A stretch of 64,000 bases of DNA from Agelas oroides (Eukaryota > Porifera > Demospongiae > Agelasida > Agelasidae). The position numbers and the translations under genes are program-made. Where the stretch lies: positions 1,993,720 to 2,057,719 of the forward strand of contig OX422189.1 in the NCBI GenBank assembly GCA_949130485.1, given 5' to 3'. Of this stretch, positions 54,139-64,000 are shown piece by piece (the first letter of the stretch is position 1; each line of letters starts with the position of its first letter). The notes below the pieces were generated by a model. That model ran no database searches. It was not told the DNA's origin and was given only the letters and a program-made list of their open reading frames with translations.

Positions 54139-57100
54139 CTACCACACTCTACCCTAGCTCGACCCACCTCTACCTCCTTGTACCACACTCTACCCTAGCT
54201 AGACCCGTCTATACCTCATTCTACCACACTCTACCCCAACTCTACGCCTCTCTACCACACTCTACCCTGGCTCAACCCGACTCCACCTCACTCTACCACA
54301 CTCTACCCTTGCTCAACCCGACTCTACCTCACTCTACCACACTCTACCCTGAGCATGGCTCACTGTACCACACTATAACCAGGCTCGACCCGACTCTACC
54401 TCACTCTACCGCACTCTACCCAGACTCTACCACACTCTAGAACACTCTACCCTGTCTCTATCTCACTCTACCAAGCTTTACCACACTCTACCCCGACTCT
54501 ACCTCACTCTACCACACTCTACTCTGCCTCGACCCGACTCTACCTCACTCTGCCACACTCTACCCTGTCTCGACCCGACTCTACCTCACTCTACCCCACT
54601 CTACCCTGGCTCGACCCGACTCTACCTCACTCTACCACACTCTACCCTGGCTCGACCCGACTCTACCTCACTCTACCACACTCTTCCCTCGCTCGACCCG
54701 ACTCTACCTCACTCTACCACAGCCTACTCTGACTACCTCACTCTAACACACTCTACCCTGGCTTGACCCGAATTTACCTCACTCTACCACACTCTATCCT
54801 GGCTAGACCCGACTCTACCGCGCTCTACCACACACTCCCCTGATCTCGACCCAGCTGTAGCTAACTCTACCACACTCTACCCCGACTCTACCTCACTCTA
54901 CCACATTCTACTCTGCCTCGACCCGACTCTACCTCACTCTGCCACACTCTTCCCTGGCTCGACCCGACTCTACCTCACTCTACCACACTCTACCCATTGC
55001 TCGACCCGACTCTACCTCACTCTACCACACTTTACCCTGACTATGGGTCACTCTACCACACTATACCCAGGCTCGACCCTACTCTACCTCACTCTACCAC
55101 ACTCTACCCTGGCTCGACCCGACTCTACCTCACTCTACCACACCCTACCCTGGCTCGACCCACATCTACCTCACTCTACCACACTCTACCCCGACTCTAC
55201 CTCACTCTACCACTCTCTACCCTGGCTCGACCCGACTCTACCTCACTCTGCCACTCTCTACCCTAGCTCGACCCGACTCTACCTCACTCTACCACACTCT
55301 CCCCCGGCTTGACCCAACTCTACCTCACTCTATCAAACTCTACCCTGGTTCTATCCGACTCTACCTCTCTCTACCACACTCTACCCCGACTCTACCTCAC
55401 TCTACCACACTCTATCCTTGCTCAACCCGACTCTACCTCAATCTACCACACTCTACCCTGAGTATGGCTCACTGTACCACACTATAACCAGGCTCGACCC
55501 AACTCTACCTCACTCTACCGCACTCTACCCAGACTCTACCTCACTCTAGAACACTCTACCCTGTCTCTACCTCACATCTACCACGCTTTACCACACTCTA
55601 CCCCGACTCTACCTCACTCTACCACACTCTACTCTGCCTCGATCCAACTCTACCTCACTCTGCCACACTCTACCCTGGCTCGACCCGACTCTACCTCACT
55701 CTACCACACTCTACCCTGATCTCGACCCGACTCTACCTAACTCTACCACACTCTACCCCGACTCTACCTCACTCTACCACTCTCTACCCTGGCTCGACCC
55801 TACTGTACCTAACTCTGCCACACTCTACCCTGACTCGACCCAACTCTACCTCACTCTACCACACTCTACCCTAGCTCGACCCGACTCTACATCACTCTAC
55901 CACACACTATCCCGACTCTACCTCACTCTACCACACTCCACCATGTGTCGATACTACTCTACTTCACTCTACCACACTCTACACAGACTCGACCAGACTC
56001 TAGCTCATTCTACCACACATTACCCCAACTCTATCCCTCTCTACCACATTCTACACTGGCTTAACCCAACTCCACCTCACTCTACCGCACTCTACCCTGG
56101 CTCGACACGACTCTACCTCACTCTAGCACATTCTACCCTGGCTCGACACAACTCTACCTCGCTCTACCACACTCTACCCTGCCTCGACCGGACCCTACCT
56201 GACTCTACCACACTATCCCCTGGCTCGACCTCAGTCTACCACACTCTACCCTGGCTCGACCCGACTTTACCTCACTCTACCACACTCTCACCAGGCTTGA
56301 CCCGACTCTACCTCTCTCTACCACGCTCTACCAAGACTCTACCTCACTCTGGAACACTCTACCATGCTTTACCACACTCTACCCCGACTCTACCTTACTC
56401 TATCACACTCTACTCTGCCTCGACCCTACTCTACCTCACTCTGCCACACTCTACCCTGGCTCGACCCGACTCTACCTCACTCTACCCCACTCTACACTGG
56501 CTCAACCCGACTCTACCTCACTCTACCTCACTCTACCCTAGCTCGACCCGACTCTACCTCACTCTACCACACTCTATCCCAACTCTACCTCAGTCTACCA
56601 CACTCTTCCCTCGCTCGACCCGACTCTACCTCACTCTACTACAACCTCCTCCGTCTCTACCTCACTCTACCAGATTCTACCCTGGGTCGACCCGACTCTA
56701 CCTCACTCTACCACACTCTATCCCAACTCTACCTCACTCTACCACACTCTTCCCTCGCTCGACCCGACTCTACCTCACTCTACCACACTCTACTCTGCCT
56801 CGACCCGACTCTACCTCACTCTACCACACTCTATCCCAACTCTACCTCACTCTACCACACTCTTCCCTCGCTCGACCCGACTCTACCTCACTCTACCACA
56901 CTCTACTCTAACTCTACCTCACTCTACCACACTCCACCACACTCTACCCTGGCCTGACCCGACTCTACCTCACTCTACCACACTCTACCCTCGCTTGACC
57001 CGACTCTACCTCACTCTACCACACTCTACCCTTGCTTGACCCGATTGTACCTCACTCTACTACACTGTACCCTTGCTCGACCCGACTCTACCTCACTCTA

Positions 57101-57280
57101 CCCCACTCTACCCTGGCTCGACCCGACTCTACCTCACTCTACCACACTCTACCCTGGCTCGACCCGACTCTACCTCACTCTACCACACTCTATCCCAACT
57201 CTACCTCACTCTACCACACTCTTCCCTCGCTCGACCCGACTCTACCTCACTCTACCACAGCCTACTCTGACTACCTCACT
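54139..57280 (+). repeat. 3,142-bp tandem duplication, copy 2
   Basis: I noted two substitutions against copy 1: CCCACATCTACC (55163) for CCCACTTCTACC, and TTTACCACACTC for TTTACCATACTC (near 55593). The 322-codon readings from 52801 and 55943 are identical. The join near 54138 is inside a CTCTACC module, so the monomer register is unbroken. Confidence 0.92.
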
Positions 57281-60039
57281 CTAACACACTCTACCCTGGC
57301 TTGACCCGAATTTACCTCACTCTACCACACTCTATCCTGGCTAGACCCGACTCTACCGCGCTCTACCACACACTCCCCTGATCTCGACCCAACTGTAGCT
57401 AACTCTACCACACTCTACCCCGACTCTACCTCACTCTACCACATTCTACTCTGCCTCGACCCGACTCTACCTCACTCTGCCACACTCTTCCCTGGCTCGA
57501 CCCGACTCTACCTCACTCTACCACACTCTACCCATTGCTCGACCCGACTCTACCTCACTCTACCACACTTTACCCTGACTATGGGTCACTCTACCACACT
57601 ATACCCAGGCTCGACCCTACTCTACCTCACTCTACCACACTCTACCCTGGCTCGACCCGACTCTACCTCACTCTACCACACCCTACCCTGGCTCGACCCA
57701 CCTGTACCTCACTCTACCACACTCTACCCCGACTCTACCTCACTCTACCACTCTCTACCCTGGCTCAACCCGACACTACCTCACTCTGCCACTCTCTACC
57801 ATAGCTCGACCTGACTCTACCTCACTCTACCACACTCTCCCCTGGCTTGACCCAACTCTACCTCACTCTATCACACTCTACCCTGGTTCGATCCGACTCT
57901 ACCTCGATCTACCACACTCTACCCCCACTCTACCTCACTCTACCACACTCTACCCTAGCTCAACTCGACTCTACCTCACTCTACCACACTCTACCCTGGC
58001 TCGACCCGACTCTACCTCTCTCTACCACACTCTACCCTGTCTCGACACTACTCTTCTTCACTCTACCACACTCTACACTGACTCGGCCAGTCTCTACCTC
58101 AATCTACCACACTCTACCCTAGCTCGACCCACCTCTACCTCCTTGTACCACACTCTACCCTAGCTAGACCCGTCTATACCTCATTCTACCACACTCTACC
58201 CCAACTCTACGCCTCTCTACCACACTCTACCCTGGCTCAACCCGACTCCACCTCACTCTACCACACTCTACCCTGAGCATGGCTCACTGTACCACACTAT
58301 AACCAGGCTCGACCCGACTCTACCTCACTCTACCGCACTCTACCCAGACTCTACCTCACTCTAGAACACTCTACCCTGTCTCTATCTCACTCTACCAAGC
58401 TTTACCACACTCTACCCCGACTCTACCTCACTCTACCACACTCTACTCTGCCTCGACCCGACTCTACCTCACTCTCCCACACTCTACCCTGTCTCGACCC
58501 GACTCTACCTCACTCTACCCCACTCTACCCTGGCTCGACCCGACTCTACCTCACTCTACCACACTCTACCCTGGCTCGACCCGACTCTACCTCACTCTAC
58601 CACACTCTTCCCTCGCTCGACCCGACTCTACCTCACTCTACCACAGCCTACTCTGACTACCTCACTCTAACACACTCTACCCTGGCTTGACCCGAATTTA
58701 CCTCACTCTACCACACTTTATCCTGGCTAAACCCGACTCTACCGCGCTCTACCACACACTCCCCTGATCTCGACCCAGCTGTAGCTAACTCTACCACACT
58801 CTACCACACTCTACCCCGACTCTACCTCACTCTACCACATTCTACTCTGCCTCGACCCGACTCTACCTCACTCTGCCACACTCTTCCCTGGCTCGACCCG
58901 ACTCTACCTCACTCTACCACACTCTACCCATTGCTCGACCCGACTCTACCTCACTCTACCACACTTTACCCTGACTATGGGTCACTCTACCACACTATAC
59001 CCAGGCTCGACCCTACTCTACCTCACTCTACCACACTCTACCCTGGCTCGACCCGACTCTACCTCACTCTACCACACCCTACCCTGGCTCGACCCACTTC
59101 TACCTCACTCTACCACACTCTACCCCGACTCTACCTCACTCTACCACTCTCTACCCTGGCTCGACCCGACTCTACCTCACTCTGCCACTCTCTACCCTAG
59201 CTCGACCCGACTCTACCTCACTCTACCACACTCTCCCCCGGCTTGACCCAACTCTACCTCACTCTATCAAACTCTACCCTGGTTCTATCCGACTCTACCT
59301 CTCTCTACCACACTCTACCCCGACTCTACCTCACTCTACCACACTCTATCCTTGCTCAACCCGACTCTACCTCACTCTACCACACTCTACCCTGAGCATG
59401 GCTCACTGTACCACACTATAACCAGGCTCGACCCGACTCTACCTCACTCTACCGCACTCTACCCAGACTCTACCACACTCTAGAACACTCTACCCTGTCT
59501 CTATCTCACTCTACCAAGCTTTACCACACTCTACCCCGACTCTACCTCACTCTACCACACTCTACTCTGCCTCGACCCGACTCTACCTCACTCTGCCACA
59601 CTCTACCCTGTCTCGACCCGACTCTACCTCACTCTACCCCACTCTACCCTGGCTCGACCCGACTCTACCTCACTCTACCACACTCTACCCTGGCTCGACC
59701 CGACTCTACCTCACTCTACCACACTCTTCCCTCGCTCGACCCGACTCTACCTCACTCTACCACAGCCTACTCTGACTACCTCACTCTAACACACTCTACC
59801 CTGGCTTGACCCGAATTTACCTCACTCTACCACACTCTATCCTGGCTAGACCCGACTCTACCGCGCTCTACCACACACTCCCCTGATCTCGACCCAACTG
59901 TAGCTAACTCTACCACACCCTACCCCGACTCTACCTCACTCTACCACATTCTACTCTGCCTCGACCCGACTCTACCTCACTCTGCCACACTCTTCCCTGG
60001 CTCGACCCGACTCTACCTCACTCTACCACACTCTACCCA
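57281..60039 (+). repeat. Tract L: shortened HOR derivatives (1,396 and 1,109 bp)
   Basis: CCCATTGCTCGACCC landmarks at 57535, 58931 and 60040 define units of 1,396 and 1,109 bp. The first follows unit 4 of tract K (48713), then the CTGACTCGGCCAG form; the second follows 51855 but lacks the tract-B-like insert. A doubled CTCTACCACACTCTACC step at 58791-58810 adds one free ten-base module. Confidence 0.87.
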
Positions 60040-61507
60040 TTGCTCGACCCGACTCTACCTCACTCTACCACACTTTACCCTGACTATGGGTCACTCTACC
60101 ACACTATACCCAGGCTCAACCCTACTCTACCTCACTCTACCACACTCTACCCTGGCTCGACCCGACTCTACCTCACTTTACCACACCCTACCCTGGCTCG
60201 ACCCACCTGTACCTCACTCTACCACACTCTATCCCGACTCTACCTCACTCTACCACTCTCTACCCTGGCTCAACCCGACACTACCTCACTCTGCCACTCT
60301 CTACCCTAGCTCGACCTGACTCTACCTCACTCTACCACACTCTCCCCTGGCTTGACCCAACTCTACCTCACTCTATCACACTCTACCCTGGTTCGATCCG
60401 ACTCTACCTCGCTCTACCACACTCTACCCCGACTCTACCTCACTCTACCACACTCTACCCTAGCTCAACTCGACTCTACCTCACTCTACCACATTCTACC
60501 CTGGCTCATACCGACTCTACCTCACTCTACCACACTCTACCCTGGCTCGACCCGACTCTACCTCTCTCTACCACACTCTACCCTGTCTCGACACTACTCT
60601 ACTTCACTCTACCACACTCTACACTGACTCGGCCAGACTCTACCTCAATCTACCACACTCTACCCTAGCTCGACCCACCTCTACCTCCTTGTACCACACT
60701 CTACCCTAGCTAGACCCGTCTATACCTCATTCTACCACACTCTACCCCAACTCTACGCCTCTCTACCACACTCTACCCTGGCTCAACCCGACTCCACCTC
60801 ACTCTACCACACTCTACCCTTGCTCAACCCGACTCTACCTCACTCTACCACACTCTACCCTGAGCATGGCTCACTGTACCACACTATAACCAGGCTCGAC
60901 CCGACTCTACCTCACTCTACCGCACTCTACCCAGACTCTACCACACTCTAGAACACTCTACCCTGTCTCTATTTCACTCTACCAAGCTTTACCACACTCT
61001 ACCCCGACTCTACCTCACTCTACCACACTCTACTCTGCCTCGACCCGACTCTACCTCACTCTGCCACACTCTACCCTGTCTCGACCCGACTCTACCTCAC
61101 TCTACCCCACTCTACCCTGGCTCGACCCGACTCTACCTCACTCTACCACACTCTACCCTGGCTCGACCCGACTCTACCTCACTCTACCACACTCTTCCCT
61201 CGCTCGACCCGACTCTACCTCACTCTACCACAGCCTACTCTGACTACCTCACTCTAACACACTCTACCCTGGCTTGACCCGAATTTACCTCACTCTACCA
61301 CACTCTATCCTGGCTAGACCCGACTCTACCGCGCTCTACCACACACTCCCCTGATCTTGACCCAGCTGTAGCTAACTCTACCACACTCTACCCCGACTCT
61401 ACCTCACTCTACCACATTCTACTCTGCCTCGACCCGACTCTACCTCACTCTGCCACACTCTTCCCTGGCTCGACCCGACTCTACCTCACTCTACCACACT
61501 CTACCCA
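60040..61507 (+). repeat. 1,468-bp HOR derivative, second copy
   Basis: Collinear with 50387-51854 at an offset of 9,653 bp and of equal length. Differences noted are CTCTATCCCGAC (about 60230) and CTCTATTTCACTC (about 60967). Confidence 0.9.
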
Positions 61508-64000
61508 TTGCTCGACCCGACTCTACCTCACTCTACCACACTTTACCCTGATTATGGGTCACTCTACCACACTATACCCAGGCTCGACCCTACTCTACCT
61601 CACTCTACCACACTCTACCCTGGCTCGACCCGACTCTACCTCACTCTACCACACCCTACCCTGGCTCGACCCACTTCTACCTCACTCTACCACACTCTAC
61701 CCCGACTCTACCTCACTCTACCACTCTCTACCCTGGCTCGACCCGACTCTACCTCACTCTGCCACTCTCTACCCTAGCTCTACCCGACTCTACCTCACTC
61801 TACCACACTCTTCCCCGGCTTGACCCAACTCTACCTCACTCTATCAAACTCTACCCTGGTTCTATCCGACTCTACCTCTCTCTACCACACTCTACCCCGA
61901 CTCTACCTCACTCTACCACACTCTACCCTTGCTCAACCCGACTCTACCTCACTCTACCACACTCTACCCTGAGTATGGCTCACTGTACCACACTATAACC
62001 AGGCTCGACCCAACTCTACCTCACTCTACCGCACTCTACCCAGACTCTACCTCACTCTAGAACACTCTACCCTGTCTCTACCTCACATCTACCACGCTTT
62101 ACCACACTCTACCCCGACTCTACCTCACTCTACCACACTCTACTCTGCCTCGATCCAACTCTACCTCACTCTTCCACACTCTACCCTGGCTCGACCCGAC
62201 TCTACCTCACTCTACCACACTCTACCCTGATCTCGACCCGACTCTACCTAACTCTACCACACTCTACCCCGACTCTACCTCACTCTACCACTCTCTACCC
62301 TGGCTCGACCCTACTGTACCTAACTCTGCCACACTCTACCCTGACTCGACCCAACTCTACCTCACTCTACCACACTCTACCCTAGCTCGACCCGACTCTA
62401 CATCACTCTACCACACACTATCCCGACTCTACCTCACTCTACCACACTCCACCATGTGTCGATACTACTCTACTTCACTCTACCACACTCTACACAGACT
62501 CGACCAGACTCTAGCTCATTCTACCACACATTACCCCAACTCTATCCCTCTCTACCACATTCTACACTGGCTTAACCCAACTCCACCTCACTCTACCGCA
62601 CTCTACCCTGGCTCGACACGACTCTACCTCACTCTAGCACATTCTACCCTGGCTCGACACAACTCTACCTCGCTCTACCACACTCTACCCTGCCTCGACT
62701 GGACCCTACCTGACTCTACCACACTATCCCCTGGCTCGACCTCAGTCTACCACACTCTACCCTGGCTCGACCCGACTCTACCTCACTCTACCACACTCTC
62801 ACCAGGCTTGACCCGACTCTACCTCTCTCTACCACGCTCTACCAAGACTCTACCTCACTCTGGAACACTCTACCATGCTTTACCACACTCTACCCCGACT
62901 CTACCTTACTCTACCACACTCTACTCTGCCTCGACCCTATTCTACCTCACTCTGCCACACTCTACCCTGGCTCGACCCGACTCTACCTCACTCTACCCCA
63001 CTCTACACTGGCTCAACCCGACTCTACCTCACTCTACCTCACTCTACCCTAGCTCGACCCGACTCTACCTCACTCTACCACACTCTATCCCAACTCTACC
63101 TCAGTCTACCACACTCTTCCCTCGCTCGACCCGACTCTACCTCACTCTACCACAACCTCCTCCGTCTCTACCTCACTCTACCACATTCTACCCTGGGTCG
63201 ACCCGACTCTACCTCACTCTACCACACTCTATCCCAACTCTACCTCACTCTACCACACTCTTCCCTCGCTCGACCCGACTCTACCTCACTCTACCACACT
63301 CTACTCTGCCTCGACCCGACTCTACCTCACTCTGCCACACTCTACCCTGGCTCGACCCGACTCTACCTCACTCTACCACACTCTATCCCAACTCTACCTC
63401 ACTCTACCACACTCTTCCCTCGCTCGACCCGACTCTACCTCACTCTACCACACTCTACTCTAACTCTACCTCACTCTACCACACTCCACCACACTCTACC
63501 CTGGCCTGACCCGACTCTACCTCACTCTACCACACTCTACCCTCGCTTGACCCGACTCTACCTCACTCTACCACACTCTACCCTTGCTTGACCCGATTGT
63601 ACCTCACTCTACTACACTGTACCCTTGCTCGACCCGACTCTACCTCACTCTACCCCACTCTACCCTGGCTCGACCCGACTCTACCTCACTCTACCACACT
63701 CTACCCTGGCTCGACCCGACTCTACCTCACTCTACCACACTCTATCCCAACTCTACCTCACTCTACCACACTCTTCCCTCGCTCGACCCGACTCTACCTC
63801 ACTCTACCACAGCCTACTCTGACTACCTCACTCTAACACACTCTACCCTGGCTTGACCCGAATTTACCTCACTCTACCACACTCTATCCTGGCTAGACCC
63901 GACTCTACCGCGCTCTACCACACACTCCCCTGATCTCGACCCAACTGTAGCTAACTCTACCACACTCTACCCCGACTCTACCTCACTCTACCACATTCTA
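61508..64000 (+). repeat. Third copy of the 3,142-bp unit, cut by the window end
   Basis: Matches 51855 onward at 9,653 bp (62454 with 52801; 62875 with 53222), then at 9,694 bp (63588 with 53894) after one extra 41-mer with CTCTGCCACA near 63330. The array continues past the window end in the GACCCAACTGTAGC section. Confidence 0.88.

Larger units (their letters stand above)
1..64000 (+). repeat. Satellite array of 41-bp and 31-bp monomers, filling the window
   Basis: Every line of sequence is made of ten- and eleven-base modules related to CTCTACCNCA. Four modules (a CTCTACCACA, b CTCTACCCTGG, c CTCGACCCGA, d CTCTACCTCA) form the 41-bp monomer; the 31-bp monomer lacks c and ends its middle module in CCCCGA. 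The consensus 41-mer holds 20 C, 9 T, 8 A and 4 G, so the + strand is strongly C-rich. No unique sequence, mobile element, simple-sequence tract or inversion interrupts the array, and neither end of it is reached. Such arrays are known from heterochromatin of eukaryotes; chromosome position and species cannot be read from the window. The family is not one I recognise. Confidence 0.97.

Noticed and set aside
1..64000. CRISPR array
   Set aside because: 31- and 41-bp regular spacing might suggest one, but there are no unique spacers; every interval is itself repeat sequence.
1..64000. Telomeric or simple-sequence DNA
   Set aside because: No TTAGGG/CCCTAA-type arrays or mono- to hexanucleotide runs were seen; the smallest unit is the ten-base module.
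1..64000. CENP-B box (TTCG....A..CGGG pattern)
   Set aside because: TTCGACCCGAC and TTCGATCCGAC occur, but I saw no CGGG at the required distance on either strand. A pattern search would settle it.
1..64000. G-quadruplex on the - strand
   Set aside because: Runs of three or four G occur only about once or twice per monomer with spacers mostly over 10 bases, so a stable standard quadruplex is unlikely, though C-rich/G-rich strand effects remain possible.
1..64000. tRNA, rRNA, transposon or retroviral remnants
   Set aside because: No break in the CTCTACC rhythm longer than about two modules was found, leaving no room for such elements.

Overview
The whole 64 kb window is one tandem-repeat (satellite) array. 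I find no gene, RNA gene, transposon or unique sequence in it. Every stretch is built from diverged copies of a ten-base module of the form CTCTACCNCA. Four modules make a 41-bp monomer: a = CTCTACCACA, b = CTCTACCCTGG, c = CTCGACCCGA, d = CTCTACCTCA. Leaving out module c gives a 31-bp monomer (a, b' = CTCTACCCCGA, d), and single ten-base modules also occur. A clean 41-mer lies at 44967-45007 and a clean 31-mer at 27183-27213. All copies point the same way, with the C-rich, G-poor strand on +; I saw no inversion.

The source is almost certainly a eukaryotic nuclear genome, because a homogeneous array with multi-kilobase higher-order repeats (HORs) is typical of centromeric, pericentromeric, subtelomeric or other heterochromatic DNA. 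Much of the monomer variation sits at CpG sites as C-to-T or G-to-A changes, which suggests germline cytosine methylation. I cannot name the species.

Layout. (A) 1-12390: irregular HORs of about 2.5-3.6 kb, including a 2-kb block present twice. (B) 12391-16475: more diverged, with a 113-bp unit in triplicate and a 416/371-bp duplication. (C) 16476-19074: a 1,342-bp tandem duplication. (D) 19075-21315: 113-bp and 154-bp duplications, the latter nested in a 0.9-kb duplication. (E) 21316-23591: diverged monomers. (F) 23592-32751: a family based on a 420-bp, 11-monomer HOR, with derivatives of 389, 400, 492 and 729 bp. (G) 32752-34680: a 544-bp tandem duplication and its flank. (H) 34681-37361: a 1,264/1,417-bp tandem duplication. 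(I) 37362-39625: 421- and 565/~600-bp units. (J) 39626-43731: diverged monomers with blocks matching distant parts of the window. (K) 43732-50386: four head-to-tail copies of a 1,633/1,674-bp HOR. (L) 50387-64000: rearranged derivatives of K, including a 3,142-bp tandem duplication and a block of about 4 kb repeated 9,653 bp downstream.

Long open reading frames run through the + strand in all three frames. I treat them as by-products of a repeat with no stop codon on that strand, not as genes. The main interest is the length rule (changes come as 10, 31 or 41 bp or sums of these), the nested amplification history, the CpG-decay pattern, and the placing of TA steps every 10-11 bp, close to one DNA helical turn. 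Positions and copy boundaries were read by eye; boundaries are good to roughly one monomer, and identities were not computed.
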